Shown piece by piece: positions 1-12,561 of a DNA stretch of 64,000 nt (its first letter is position 1; every line of letters starts with the position of its first letter). The notes under the pieces were generated by a model that made no database searches, was not told the DNA's origin, and worked only from the letters and a program-made list of their open reading frames with translations. The DNA is from Salvator merianae (taxonomy: Eukaryota; Chordata; Lepidosauria; Squamata; Teiidae): contig QVOM02000001.1 of assembly GCA_003586115.2 (NCBI GenBank), positions 14,211,291-14,275,290 of the forward strand, read 5' to 3'. A program made the position numbers and the translations under genes.

Positions 1-2741
1 CTAGCCCTAGCAGAAAACATCCTCATTCAGCACACATTAACAAAGCCGGGCATACTGCTGGCTTATACAGTAGCTGTGCTTTAATAAAGCATATACATAT
101 TAAAGAATAAGGTGCCTACCATCACGATGGATGTAATCATTTTGTGACTCCATTTAGCATCATTTTATGAAGAGGACAGGAGAATGTGAGCAATTTTACA
201 GAATAATTTAACAACTAACTTTGGTTTGGTTGATTTGTGTTAACAGTTCCGGGAGACCATAAAGCATATGTATTCTCAGAGAGGATCTTTAATAATCCAC
301 CTTCTCCCGCATATTTTTCAAGAACAGCAAAAATGCATTTCCTATCCTCAAGGTCAAAGGCAAAACTATTCCATATGTGGTCTTGAAAAATTCAAGAACC
401 TTGATGGATTATAGTTTTCTAGCCTACAGAGCTCTCCATGAACTCCCAGGTCTTCTTTTCCCACTACTAGCATTCTCTATTATCTATTCTGTGTGTATAT
501 TTTTTAAGTTTATTGTTTTCTATAAGAAAAACACACAGAAACAAATATTACAACAAACTTACATTTCAAAAGTTACATTTATTCAAACATTCAATTTCCT
601 TTTGAGGGCATCACTTGCAAATAGGGATAAGAGCAAAAATAGTGGCCATATTATCAGATCAAATAGCTTTTTTGGTCCAGGAGCCTGTACTTACAATGGC
701 CCACCAAACTCTTATGGAAAACTGCAAACAGGACATCAGCCCAACAACAGCAGTCTCTATATTCCCCTGAAAGTAATGGGAAAGTATACAGTCGTCGTGA
801 CCTGTAACCACTGAAAGGCCTACCTCTCATGAAAGGCTGCCTGGACAAAGGAGGAATACACATATACCCAGACAATGAGCTGTAGAATAGAAACAGCCTT
901 ATACCAATTAACCTTTTGCAACAAGCCCTATGGCAGCTTTCATTATACTGAAGTGTCTGTAACTTCTTCAATGGACAGCTGGATCGTCATCCAGGGCTTA
1001 AATGTCGTAATGCACATAAAGCTACAGCATTCCAGTTTTGCCAAGTTTTGCCCTGCTTGTTGCATAAACCTCTGCTCTGGAGCTTATTATTTGCACACCC
1101 TCAAGGTATCTCACAGCACATGGGAGCCCAAACATATATCAGGGATGGGAAACCTATGATACCTTGTGTGGATGGATTCCAATTCCTATTAGCCCTAACC
1201 ATTTCATCTTGCTGTACTGGCAATGACAGGGAGTTGGAATCCACGATCTGGAAGACCACAGTTTAGCTGAAGAAATCAGCTGACGTGTAGGAACATGGAA
1301 CAAGTTAGAGCAGAATACACAGAGGTAGGCTGTGCCACTCCCATATTGCCACTCTCATGCCCCCACCTCTTTGCAGAAAGGATACAGAGCTGGAGAGGGG
1401 AACCAGCAGCTCTTTACCTGACGAAACAAAACAAAAACAGGCCTTTTTACATTACCATATTTTCAAAAAGTATAAATAATTTAAGTCATAGGAACTTTCC
1501 CTAGTTCCTTCACTAAACAAATAAATAAACAAATAGTGTACTTGTTTTAAAATACTTCAATAACATATGATCCACTCTTGTTGTGTCTCCACTATCTCAG
1601 CAGTAGGAAACAGGTGCCTCTGCTACAGAGACTTCCCTGCAGCCAGGGACAATTAAGGTATCTACCTGGCTCCATTTTTGCTGAGTCAAGCCATGTTGGG
1701 CACCCTCTGCACCTGCACATGGAAGCCAACGTTAGCCTCCAGGCATATGCATGGTTGCCTCTGAGTCATTACAGCTCATTTCCACAAGCAGTAGTGAGAT
1801 AACTGGGCCTTGGTAGTAAGCAGGGTAATGACTCTGGAGTCATTTCTCACACACTGCACTTTAGGTGCCTTTGACAGGCTTCTGGGGCACTGCTGCCTCT
1901 CCCAGAAGCTTCGGCAGAGGGAGACATGGACACTGGCTGCCCAGGTGGTCCATCAAAGGCATCTGGGTCATGTAATGGAGAAATGGCCTCTATTTCACAA
2001 AGGGAAACAAAGCAGAGTGCTAGGGCAGACATGTGAACCGGTCGTCAGGTAGGTCAAGAGGAGGAGGAGTCAAATCCAGAAATTTTAAGCTTAAAAACAT
2101 ACTCTCTCCAACCTCAAATTCCTAAATGCAGAAATCTTAACCCAAAACTGGAAGTCCAAACCCACAAATGAATCTCTGGTGCCCCAAACGTAATGCCCTA
2201 CCCTCACTGTAAATTTTATGGATTTTTCTCAGAGATGAAGCAAGATAGCAAGAGGAGGTAAGAAATATGTTCAAGGTTCCCTCTCTTTCTCAAACTAAAT
2301 ATTTAACTCTTTTTGCATGTTTAGCATCATGTTTAGCATGCATTACCACTCTATAAACACACTGTGTACATTGGCCAAAGTGAAGGAATCAGAGAACAGA
2401 ATGCAAGAACACATAGAGTAGCACAGATTCTTTATTTTAAAGGATTAGAGCAGCAATTATAAGGCAAGATATTTAAAAACAAGAACCGACCCTATGTCCT
2501 TCTAGCTTGTTTTTTCAATGGCCAATAATTGGTTGTAGAATGACAAAATGCACTGTGCATGGAATTCATACTTTTAGGATCTTGAATTAATCACATTAAC
2601 TTCTATATATATGTCATGTTTTGTTTTTTCTAACTAGTCTGGAAGACAGAATTTTTGCTGTTAATTGCTGTAGATAACTTATAAATTCTTCTGAGAAAAA
2701 AACAGAGCAGAATAGAAGTTTAACAATAAATAGTCACTTAC
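1..2741. other. PFDN5 intron 2 (left part), no gene recognised
   Basis: AT-rich intronic sequence left of PFDN5 exon 2. Short ORFs here on both strands have no recognisable domain, start context or splice pattern. No clear transposon structure was seen. Confidence 0.6.
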
Positions 2742-2844
2742 CTTCGTTGCTTTTATTCAATACGCTCAGACAGTCCTTAGCTTCCACATATTTTGTCTGT
2801 ACCACCTTAAGTTGCGCAATAGATGAAGAAAGGAACTCCACTTC
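2742..2844 (-). CDS. PFDN5: PFDN5 exon 2 (partial gene; later exons outside window)
   Basis: Second coding exon of prefoldin subunit 5. It encodes [20 protein letters not shown] and then [15 protein letters not shown], the rest of the N-terminal coiled coil and its turn toward the beta-barrel core. The acceptor is TTTTGTAG before GAAGTGG; the donor is GTAAGTGAC after GAA-G (phase 1). The 103-nt length fits a phase 0 entry and phase 1 exit. I looked on the minus strand from 2741 to 1 for the next expected exon (starting around KELLVPLTSSMYVPG in the family) and did not see it, so the rest of the gene lies beyond the left edge. Confidence 0.95.
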
Positions 2845-3776
2845 CTACAAAAGGCATACAAAGGCCAAATCTCAGCACTGGAGGGCTCATAGTCCCAATC
2901 TATGAAATAAACTTGAAACTGGCATTCCGAAATAGAGTTACATAACTTTGTTACTACCATTGCAAACTATACCACAAACTGCTGTAATAACAGATGTAAA
3001 CAATTATTTCACTGAAGTACTACCTGCTTCCATCAAAAAGCCCTGTGAGCTTTGCATGGTATTCCTGGTGACGTCATAATGACCTGGAGGAGGAGAAACC
3101 TACATAGCAACAACAGTTCAGATGAAACCATAATGGACATACAGACACTAAGTATGGTAACTATGATGAGTTTCCTGCAGTTGTCCTTGTTCAGATATTT
3201 TGATTTACATGCATACGTGACAGGACTGGAAAAAGTCTTACGTGTATAATACTTCTCCACAAGAGCTACTTTGCTGGACCCATCCTGTGATTAATCTAGC
3301 CCTGCAGCTTGTTGTTGCACTAGCCAACCAAATGCTTATGGAAAGCTGACAAGCAAGCCATGAGTGCAATTGCATTCCATTTTGCTGTGATCCCAAGCAG
3401 ACTGTTTGTAGAGGCACACACTTGCACTACTGGAAGTAAAAGGCATCCCCCAGTTCAGTTTGACTCCTGATGACTTAATGAGCACTTAACATGCATATTT
3501 TTCACAACAACACACTGCATAAATTTTTCGATATTGCTTCTTTCCAGGGAGATGCAATTAAGATCTGCAGGTGATGTTCCCTTGGTAGCGCCAGCACTAT
3601 CATCAGTCTTAGTTGTAGAGACACGTGTGTTAGCCCCATAATTGTACAATGGCCTCCCTTCTGAGATGCTTCTAGCTGCAATATTGTATCCATTTAGATG
3701 CATGGTGAAGATGTACCTCTTCACTATAGCCTTTGGCTGAAGAGGTAGCTTGCCCTCCCCTCTCAGGCACTGTTAT

Positions 3777-3790
3777 CTGTGTGCATGTTT
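3777..3790. repeat. L1 target-site duplication, left copy
   Basis: CTGTGTGCATGTTT, identical to 5249-5262 on the other side of the L1 copy. Confidence 0.88.
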
Positions 3791-5248
3791 GTTTTTTAAT
3801 TTTTATTTTATTGATACAGGTAGCGTGTTACAGAGATCCATATATCATTGAGCTTACATATGAAAGGTTCCAAGAAACAAATTAATAAACAGACTGAACA
3901 TCAAAACTAAACACGTCATAAAAACTAATGAGAGAGCTCTATTAACCAAACAATGTCTGAGGCTGGAAACAAGTTGAGCTGTCTAAAGCTACGGAAGAAA
4001 TTAGGTATTAAAAAACGAAAAGATGGGGAAACCAAGCCTTTAGACATGAGCGAACGAAGGAAGAGGGGTAGGAGCCATTAGGACGAAGCTCTGGAAAGTG
4101 ATAGGCAGCTTCAACTCACAGGGACCAATGCTCATAGAAATGACAAGCCACATCAAAGGCCTGCGTCTTGGACATTTGGGTGGAGATAAGGTCATTAAGA
4201 ACCATAGTCCATATACGCTGAACCCAGTAGTGAGTGAGTGCTTTGGCATTCTTCCAGTGAAGAGCAATTTCCGCCTTAGAGGCAATGAATAGAGATTTAA
4301 TTAATTAATTAACTACTGTGCTTCAGAGAGGAATGAGGGCCCTGAAACAAAAACAAAAAAAACAGAGCAAGAGTAAGAGAGATGACAGAAAGCAAAATCA
4401 AATGGAGAGCAGATTGGAACTCATTCCAGAAGCCTGAGACCACGGGACAGAACCACCACATATGGAGGTAGGTGCCAGGCACAGAACACCCATGCCAACA
4501 TCTAGGGGATAAAGAATTGATCATGCGATGAAGCTTCAGAGGAATGAGATACCACCTATATAAACTTTTTAGAGATAATTCCCTCTCATTTTGCAATTTA
4601 AAAGACTGAAAAATGCATTTAGGTATACCCTCCCATTCCCGAGTAGAAACAGTGGCTTGAGAATCCAATTCCCACAGTAGCTTAAGATTGGTCAAGAGGA
4701 CACGTTGAGTATTACGAAGAATGGAATAGATGGTAGCCGTTAGGCCCTTATGGGGAAGTTGGAAGTTATATAGTAGAACTCTGAATGGTGTAAGATCTCT
4801 GTCTCCTGTCCCATCATTTTTAAGCTTAAGTATAAAATTGCAAAGAGCAAGAGGCTCAAGCCAGGATTTAGAGGAGGATTTAGAGTAATTGCTTCAAATC
4901 ATGTGACGAGCACTTAAGAAAGTCATCTTGTAAAAAATCCCTAGTGGCATAGTATCCAGCCTCTTTCAAGGTTAACCAGGAGCTACCAGAAATAGTCAGA
5001 GAGGCAGTTGGAAGAGACTGGAGAGAAACTAAAGGAGAAGGATTAGGAGCAAGAGACTTCTGCCAGAACTTCCAAGCTGAAAGAGAACAGTGAAGAAACA
5101 GGTTAGAAGGAGGGGAGGGAGGTGAGAGTTTAGAGGCAAGGTAGATGTTGGGAAGATCTGGTACAAGAGAAAGTTTTGCCAGTGCTCAGTTAGGAGGGTA
5201 TCAGTTAGATATCACTGAGAGAAAAGAATAAATTTGACAACAGTCAAA
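3791..5248 (-). mobile_element. 5'-truncated L1 (LINE-1) retrotransposon copy
   Basis: A 1458-bp insertion on the minus strand, bounded by identical 14-bp copies of CTGTGTGCATGTTT at 3777-3790 and 5249-5262, a target-site duplication typical of L1 target-primed integration. The 3' end lies at the left, where a T-rich tract marks the A-rich tail. The minus-strand frame at 4309-4695 encodes the C-terminal end of L1 ORF2p: a Trp-Tyr-Leu-x-Pro segment followed by a zinc-knuckle-like CWHGC...GTYLHMWW...CP...FW motif. Only the 3' end is present and the frame is broken, so it is immobile. Confidence 0.88.
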
Positions 5249-5262
5249 CTGTGTGCATGTTT
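5249..5262. repeat. L1 target-site duplication, right copy
   Basis: CTGTGTGCATGTTT, identical to 3777-3790. Confidence 0.88.
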
Positions 5263-5304
5263 AATGAATTAAATTTTAGTTCTGTCTACTGTATTGGCTT
5301 CATT

Positions 5305-5445
5305 GTAGCTCATCCTGAGACCTTACAGTATAAGGCAGGATAGGAATATAAATAGACAAATAAATAAGCAAATAATGCTAGAAATTGAACCCAGGATCTT
5401 TTGCATGAGAAGCAGATACTCTAGCACCAAGCTACAGCTGGTCTC
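5305..5445. repeat. tRNA-type SINE remnant and A-rich LINE-like tail
   Basis: A 'cctgagacctt...ataaatag...aaataaataa' tail is followed by 'attgaacccaggatctt...gcagatactctagcac', the pattern of a tRNA B-box/anticodon-arm SINE common in reptile genomes. Assigned by recognition of the pattern only; boundaries are approximate. Confidence 0.5.
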
Positions 5446-6720
5446 ATTGGAGGAGTACATAACCATAATAACACTGACAGCCCTATCCTCATGAAAACAA
5501 GGCACTGACCATCTCATTATTGTCTGAATGTAGGACTCCTCTCATCCAGAATACAGAATGCTTTATGATCTGAAAATGAGGAAAAGGTTTCCAGAGTTGA
5601 AGACCAGATCAGAAACTTGCAATTAAGGGGGATACTTAACAAATAATGCGTAGCCGTTAGGATGAAGCAGAGTCTAGAGATCTTCACTGGGGGTACAAAA
5701 TAGCACAGGATGAGAATGGAGAGAAAGCTAGCGATGCCTGTGAACAGACTGGAGAAGAGGTTTTCCTTATATTCAGTATAGTAACTTTCCAATTTATGCA
5801 ATTTCCATTCATGTGTTTTCAATAGAACATGATTTACCAATCTAGACCTTGTATCAGTTTGTGTGTCCCTTGTTTCAGTTTAATGCATTTTCCTGCCATC
5901 AAGGAGAGAGATCAGAGGTGGAGACTGCAATATATTGGAACCTTCTTCCTCATGAAGCAGCCATTTTCCCACTTGTCTTTTGGCAGTGAGGGTGTTTGGC
6001 ATGGCTGTTCTTTAAAAAATGAGTTCTGAGTGAGGTGGGTTTTGAGTGTTTTTGGGTGCCTTTGAGTGAGAAGTAAGCATGTGTGGAGAAGAAAAGATCA
6101 TTGAAATGTGTGTGTTGTGATTTTTAGCACTTCCTAAGAGGATTTGGTGAGTTTTGACTTGGTTTCAAATGGTCTTGGGTGCTTTTGAGTGTTTCTGTGC
6201 TATAGTATAACAACGCTTTGGTTGGTGAATGGGTGACTGGGTTCCTGAGTGAGTCCAAAGTGCTTCTGGGTATGCTGTATGTGTAGAGTGATGGTGTGTA
6301 TATACATGCATGCGATTACAGGTGCGTGTCTTTTTGTGCACACTTTTTTGTGGTATACAGTTTGCTGTGTGCAGCCTTGTTTTTGTGGAAAAATAGCTCT
6401 TTGCTGCAGAGACTTTTTTCCCATTAGCAAGGATGACTCCAAAGCATACTGGCAGTAAGGTAGCAGCTCCTCTAGAGAAAAAGCGAAGAGAAAGGCCAAA
6501 CTGTCCCCTGAGAATAAGATCTAAGTGTCTGACCAGCTGCCCTCACAGGGGAAAAACCAATGGCTGTTGGCATCCTTCCTCTTGGCATTTGTCTCCAGGG
6601 ACCTCCAGCCACCCTGTTGTGCCTATACTCTGTGTAAGAAGACATCAAAGGTAGGAGACAGGGTTTTTTTAACCAGGTTTGGCACTGAACTCCTCTTCAG
6701 GGTGTGTGGGGAGTGGGTAA

Positions 6721-6950
6721 GCATCTCATTTTGGAATCAGTGGGTTCAGCACTGCAGAATGAGAAGCTACGTTGTTTGGATGTGGGTGGTTTGCATTCTA
6801 TGTGGGATCAGTGCATTCAACCACTGCAGAATGTGAAACAATGCTATTTTGAAGTGGGAGGTTAGCATTCCATGTGGCACTGGGGGTTCAGCATTGCAGA
6901 ATGTGAAAGATGCAATTCTAGATGCGGAAAGAGGCATTCCATTTGGGATC
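6721..6950. repeat. Minisatellite, about three 70-bp units
   Basis: Three imperfect tandem units share a core like 'ttcagcaCtGCAGAATG' at about 6745, 6817 and 6888, each followed by a 'gCATTCYATgTGG' block. The period is 69-71 bp. It lies inside PFDN5 intron 1. Confidence 0.75.
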
Positions 6951-7824
6951 AGCATTTAAGACTGTGAAAAACCCTTGCCAGTGTTCTGTTTTCTGCACTG
7001 CTGTCTGTAAAAGGCTTGGCTGACACATATGTGGTGGAGGTTTCAGGCATGGCACTTGTGTATTCTGGCAATGACCTCCTGGCATTGCCCTCCTGAAGTT
7101 TCCTTTCCTCCCATTAACTTGCACAGAAAACTTCTCATCATTCAAGTCAGTGCAATTTTGAACAGATCTGATCTACCACAATTTATTATGCCTTTGTTCC
7201 GCTAACCTCAGGATTTATATTGACGTCTATTGCTCGATTTACACAGTTTCATACAATGTGATAACATACTGGAATGGAACCCTAAACTGAGGACATACTT
7301 CTGCCTTCTTTCCCTTCCTTTGATAAAGACTCTTCTTAAGATTCTATTATTTGCACTGGAGACACTAGAAAGCCAGATGAAACTGCTTTCTTCTGTATTC
7401 TTATACGGGAGTAAGTCCCACTGAATCTAGCAGGGCACCCATCCAAGTGAACGGGAATAACTTAAAGCAGTAGGCCTGGTCACACTATATCCATTATACG
7501 CTAAACTATAACTCCCTTTAAAAGCACCAACCTATCTGGTAATAGCAAAGAACGATAGAAATTGCAGCAACATCCCAGGGCCACACAGACACCTCCCTGA
7601 CTGGCACTGTGGTCACCAGTCCTGCAAGGAGAGGAAAACTAGCTAGTACCAATGGGTGGGAGCACACAGGTCCCCTGTCCTTGCGCTTTAGGCCGGTTTC
7701 AGATCCGAGAAGCTATCCTAGTTTCATACCACCCACGCTGCCTTTGGAGCGAGAGGAAGCCGTCTCTTTACGGGAACAGCCAGCCGCTCTTCCCCAGCCT
7801 CTCTCTTTGTCTCCGCATCCTCAC

Positions 7825-7896
7825 CTGGTCCAGCTGGTTCTTCAGCACCTCCAACTGCGGCAAGGAAAGCTCTGAGATGTTCACCTGCTGCGCCAT
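7825..7896 (-). CDS. PFDN5: PFDN5 exon 1 (prefoldin subunit 5, N-terminus)
   Basis: First coding exon of prefoldin subunit 5, an alpha-type subunit of the hexameric cytosolic prefoldin chaperone, which hands unfolded actin and tubulin to the CCT/TRiC chaperonin. The 24 codons begin MAQQVNISELSLPQLEVLKN and end LDQ, closely matching the start of the human protein as I recall it. This is the beginning of the N-terminal coiled-coil helix. The ATG is at 7896-7894. The exon ends in CAG followed by donor GTGAGG, phase 0, and exon 2 continues the frame. The gene runs leftward, directly downstream of ESPL1 in the same orientation, as in human. Identity is very secure; the 5' UTR extent is not determined. 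Confidence 0.96.
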
Positions 7897-8100
7897 CTTG
7901 AGAAAGAAGAACCCTTAAGTTTCCTTCCTAGCTCAGCAGCAGCTCGCAACGTTGAGATGAGTCTCTCTAGCCAGCGACATCTATGATCAAGTTTCTATTG
8001 TGACGCTAGCAACAGCCTCAGAGCCCCGCCCTTCTCCCGGTCCAGCTGCCAGAGGCAAGAAATGGATTCAGTGAACGGGAGTCTGAAACACTTCAGGTTG
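7897..8100 (-). promoter_or_regulatory. PFDN5: PFDN5 promoter / 5' UTR region
   Basis: Sequence immediately upstream of the PFDN5 ATG. It is richer in GC and CpG than its surroundings and includes a GC box (CCCCGCCC, 8024-8031), as expected for a housekeeping TATA-less promoter. The transcription start is inferred to be within about 100 bp of the ATG and was not determined. Confidence 0.6.
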
Positions 8101-10984
8101 GCGATCGGGACCGGACCAGCTCCATATTAGGCAGGAGCAGTGTGACCAAACAAGAATTCATGGAAATTAGAGCCTGATCTTTCTTGCAGTTATTTCATTC
8201 TTTGCTTTTTAATAGATCTGTTACTTTTATAGTTCAGCGAGGGAGGTGTGAGCGCAGTTAAAATAATGCAGTTTCAAAATAATTCTTCTAATGACTTTTG
8301 CCTTACGCTGTGTTCTTTTCAACCACGATTGTTATTTGGCAAAGAGTTTTGAGGAAGATAGAATTTCCGAAGTTGTTGCCTGCGTAAGAATCTAAAATCT
8401 GCTATGCTGGAATTCCCTCCTCAGCGTAACAAATATTCAAAGGGGAAAGATGATCTGTTTAGTCAAAGGAACTGTATGAATGCTTTCCGTGTGGCATTCA
8501 GTTTTGTGGACCAGGAATAGAACCACTCAATGGAACGAGATTACTGTATTACTGGAATTGACAAGCTACCACTTTGCCGCAACATTAAAATTGCGTCTTC
8601 AAATCCCTCCTCCCGGTGGCTTCTTCCCACATGGAGATCTAACAGCAGAACTTTTAAGTTTAAACTTAATAAAGAAAAAATCGCTGAGCAGTTGGTGTGT
8701 GAAGAAGGAAAGGAGGCAGCAGAGATAGGAGCAAATACATAGAATATTTTGGAACCTTACAATACTAAGTCACAAATAAATGCACCAGTGAATTCTAAGT
8801 GGATATAGGATTGCAGGCTTAGGGTTTCTGAAGTTAAGTGGAAGGATGACTTGACATGATTTACTCCAGAGGAACAAAATCGGTTGTCATTAAGCTTTTG
8901 GGGGAGAAAAAAAGAAAAGAGCCATTTCAAATAAGATCCAATGTTTGATTACCAAAAACAAATTTCAAAAGCAATATTATTCAGTTAGAGATACTGTTTC
9001 TATCCTTAATGCAATTGCAATTCTTGGATATCAGTAGCATATAGCAGCAAAGATATCAAATACAATTTGCCACAACTGTTATCATTTTCAACATTTACAT
9101 TTACCAAAAGCTCTTGCATATCAAGAAGAAGATCTAGCTCGAATACCGCTCTTTTCTGCTTGCACAGTGGTGTTTTGAAAAGTTAGGCCATATCTCCATT
9201 ACATAGTGCAGATGCCTTCTTGAACCTCAAGGCAGTGGGTCTCCATTTCTCCCACACCAAAGCACTTGGGAAAGGCATTAACACTCCCAGAATGCAGGAA
9301 GGGCATCCTATGGTCATGGCAGGACCTTATCTACCTCATGCCTTGAACTCTTTGCCCATATTGCAGTGTTCAGCAATACTGGGCAAGAAACTGAAGGGGC
9401 TGTACAAGGAGGCCAAGACTGCATTCTGTCTGCACGGTCCTGCTGCTTATCTTTGTGCCCTTGCCAGGGGCAGTGAAAAGCTCCAGCTGCCCAGGCCGGA
9501 CACACTGACACAGCATCTTCCCCAGACACTTTCATGCAGCAAATGGAGCTGCAGCCATAGACTGTTGGGCAGCCATTCTGTGTAAAACACTTAATCCCCA
9601 AGGGAAAGGAGAAGAAATGTGTGGGAGTTTTAATAGGACATAAGCAATGGGAGAGAATAACTTTTTAATATATAGGTTTGCAGAAAACTGTTTACATGGG
9701 TAACATAATTACAAGCTAGTTTAACAATAATGTACATATTGTTATCTTAGGTACCAATGAATTGGGCCTGTCTCCTGGTGACTACATGAACTTATCCAGG
9801 TAATTTTTCTTGACATAAACATTTATTCTGAGGAAAGGCTGAGGATCAAATATGGAATCCTCTGCTTTCCATGCAGCTTCTGTGTTACTAAGCTCCAGTC
9901 ACTCGCATTGTAAAGATCTATATTAAAAACAAGTGTTAAATTTGTTTGAGCCAAAGTAACTAGGGATAGGCAGACAAAGATTTTGTGAAAATCAAAAGGG
10001 AGGAAGTGTTTGCACACTACTGCTGTAAAAAGTTGTACTGGTTATGTACCCAGAGTTCATCCCATTTAAAACAACCCAATACCAGTTACTGTGCAGGAAA
10101 CTAAAACCAGGGACAGTATCAAAGGAATACAGAATGAAGGCTGAGGTTGAAAATACAAAAACTTGTCAATTGAAGTTTGAAAGAGATCAGTTAACTTGTC
10201 TGTTTCAGTTTTTTTCAAACAGAAACTGGGTAGCTTAAATGTAGATTGAATGTTGATTGAAGCTCAGCTTTGAACTTCCTTGTATCGCATATCTGATTTC
10301 CATGGATTAATGCTTTGCAATTACAATACAGTACATTTTAATGCTTAATCTGCATATAAAATATTCAAATCATTTCATGTTCACTTTCAGCAATACTTAT
10401 AAAAAAGCTTGCTGTTCAGGTGTGCGATACCATAGCATTAATTTTTTTTTTGCATAGAATTTTATTAAAGATTTTTCCAACTGCATTCAAAGTAAAAAAA
10501 CCTTTCATGTTGCACATTATCTGCCACCAGGCTAGAATTATGCATACAAAACTGGATTACATTAGATTTATTCATATGGCAGTTGCCAAGACTGAAGCCC
10601 TGACCATAAGTATACTCTCCAGGGAGCATGGCTTCCGATTACCAAAATATCTTATGGATTAAAATTAAGCTCTAGTCATAGACATGCATTTCATTGACTT
10701 TGGTATTCAAAGTGTACTCTTAAAGTAAATTGAGGGTCAAGTTGAGTCATGAATATTATGGGTAAGAGGTGGCACATGACTGGTTTTAGGAATACAGTGT
10801 GGGTATATTTTGAGTGGAACCATTTTGTTAGAGATATGTTTGAGATCAAGAAATATATAACATACCACTATTTCAAACACATTAAAGGCTTGTGTATGTG
10901 GGTTGTATAGTTTTGCCAGTAGGAGAATTCAGCTTTTCTAAAAGAAATAAACTAAGTAGCCCTGTATTGCAACAGAAGAAAATC
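8101..10984. other. Intergenic DNA between PFDN5 promoter and ESPL1 3' side
   Basis: No conserved coding potential was seen. The short ORFs (for example near 9220-9585) lack any recognised domain. No clear repeat boundaries were found. Confidence 0.55.
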
Positions 10985-10987
10985 TAA

Positions 10988-11409
10988 GGGTGTTTTTGCA
11001 CTTTCCACGTTAGAATGGGATAATTATCCCATTCTAACATGGAATTGAACACGCAGCATGGATACTGTCCACACTGCATGGTCCTATCCTTGAAGATCAG
11101 TAGGATACCAGCATTCACACCACGAACGCTGGTATCCTGTGCCTGATCCTGACAGTGGCTGGGAAGTGTCTGGCTGCTGCCATGATGACTGGAAGAGCTG
11201 CAGATCATGCAGGTGCGATCATGCCACCAAGCACGGTGCAGCTGTTTAATTCGCACCCAGAAACAGGTGCAAATGCACTTGACCAGGAGCTGGATTGTTA
11301 GTGCTCCCAGCTATCCATGATCAGGAACAGTGTAGGCTGCTCCTAGTCACAAGAGCCTCTACTAAGTGCAGAGTCCTGACGCTCTCTAGTTCAAAGTGCG
11401 AACAGGCCC
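10988..11409. mobile_element. Harbinger-like MITE, copy 1
   Basis: A 422-bp element with imperfect terminal inverted repeats: left GGGTGTTTTTGCACTTT, right reverse complement GGGCCTGTTCGCACTTT. It is flanked by TAA at 10985-10987 and 11410-11412, the three-base TWA duplication expected for Harbinger-type insertion. Its interior ('gcagcatgga...tgcatggtc') matches the element at 39830-40296. There is no transposase. An internal near-perfect palindrome at about 11012-11042 surrounds 'gataattatc'. Confidence 0.75.
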
Positions 11410-11412
11410 TAA

Positions 11413-12004
11413 GATTCCTAGTAGGATATCCATACAATATGTTTGTTTTAGTCCTTGCTTTGTTCAATCCAAGTGTTGCAGTCTTTTTTGCATCCAATTC
11501 TTCATCTCAGGGGTCAGCTGAGAACTAGTTTCCTTGAACTCCTGGTGTTATGTGTAGTGCTGCCATTTACTTATATCTCCTTCCACATGCCTATGAATAG
11601 AAGACTACAGTAGGATTCAGTCCTGTCAATTAGGCTGTATAGTGCCCAAGAGCATTCTTTAAGCCTAAGGAAGCCAGAAATTCCTAAAATTCAAGGGCAC
11701 TCTGTTTTTCTTCTGAAATCAAGCTGAAGCTACATTTTTTCCAGCTATAAGCTTGAGGTAAGAGGCTCTGAAATATGGCAGCCTGTTTGGGGGAAAGATC
11801 TTAGTACAGATCTTTGAAATTATCTACTTCTCTCCTATACCCTTGTGCTGCTTCTCCTACACCCTTGTGCTGCTTCTTAAGAATTAATATTAGCATTATT
11901 TTAAACATGTGTAAGCTAAATTCTGTACTGATAAATACACATTCTGCCCCTTTTTTCTACATTGCCTACTGGTCATATGGAAGGCAATTATAAGTAACAG
12001 ACAA
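11413..12004. other. Intergenic tail between MITE and ESPL1 poly(A) site
   Basis: No gene was seen. A short tandem duplication (about 22 bp, 'ctacacccttgtgctgctt' type) occurs near 11835-11876. Confidence 0.5.
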
Positions 12005-12024
12005 GGAAAGATAGATATGTAACC

Positions 12025-12030
12025 TTTATT
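12025..12030 (-). terminator. ESPL1: ESPL1 polyadenylation signal (AATAAA)
   Basis: TTTATT on the plus strand reads AATAAA on the minus strand, about 330 nt beyond the ESPL1 stop codon. This is the most plausible 3'-end signal and implies a 3' UTR of roughly 350 nt ending near 12005-12010. Other A-rich hexamers lie nearby, so the exact site is not certain. Confidence 0.6.
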
Positions 12031-12359
12031 TAAGCTTTGAAACATTAAAATACAAATAGATTTAAGAATAATTTACAATAAATTCATAGAAATACAAAAT
12101 ATACACAGTGCAAAAGTTACATGTTCTAAAGAGCAGCAGCAACTTAGTTATGAATATTCCCTCTGTAAAGACAAAAAAAACTTCCCTGAAAAAGGAGACA
12201 GGGCAACCATATAATACAACTGAACAACCTTGTATGAGTTAACTACAAACTTCTCTTGAAGATAAATATTTAAAACAGTTCAGAATTCAAGAAGTAATTC
12301 ATCTGAATCCTTTTAAAACTTTCCCATAAGAAACCATACAGCATCCTCTTGTCATGTTT

Positions 12360-12561
12360 CTACTGCAGTGACACAGGTAGGCCATAAGCTATAGGGGCAG
12401 CACCAATCATATATTTGAGTCTAGGGGCCTGACGTGATTGTATGACATATTGGAGGAGAGGTGCTCCAGACCCTGCCTTGAGCCAGTTCTTCAGAAGTGC
12501 CTCCATATAGCGGTCGATGTCTCGGTCAGTCACATCCCACAGGTTACCCAGCACGAGTGGA
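12360..12561 (-). CDS. ESPL1: ESPL1 exon 31 (last coding exon, C-terminus)
   Basis: Encodes [18 protein letters not shown]... through ...[12 protein letters not shown] and a TAG stop (12362-12360), residues about 2103-2169. The [11 protein letters not shown] segment is among the most conserved parts of separase. The acceptor is CTCTTTTCCAG. The split Cys codon is completed from exon 30 (TG|T). Confidence 0.97.

Larger units (their letters stand above)
2845..7824. other. PFDN5 intron 1 (about 5 kb)
   Basis: Intron between PFDN5 exons 1 and 2. It contains a 5'-truncated L1 insertion with target-site duplication, a tRNA-type SINE remnant and a three-unit minisatellite, each listed separately. 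The remainder shows no recognisable gene. Confidence 0.85.

Noticed and set aside
9220..9601. Overlapping ORFs on both strands in the PFDN5-ESPL1 gap
   Set aside because: No recognisable domain, no promoter, no conservation that I can judge.
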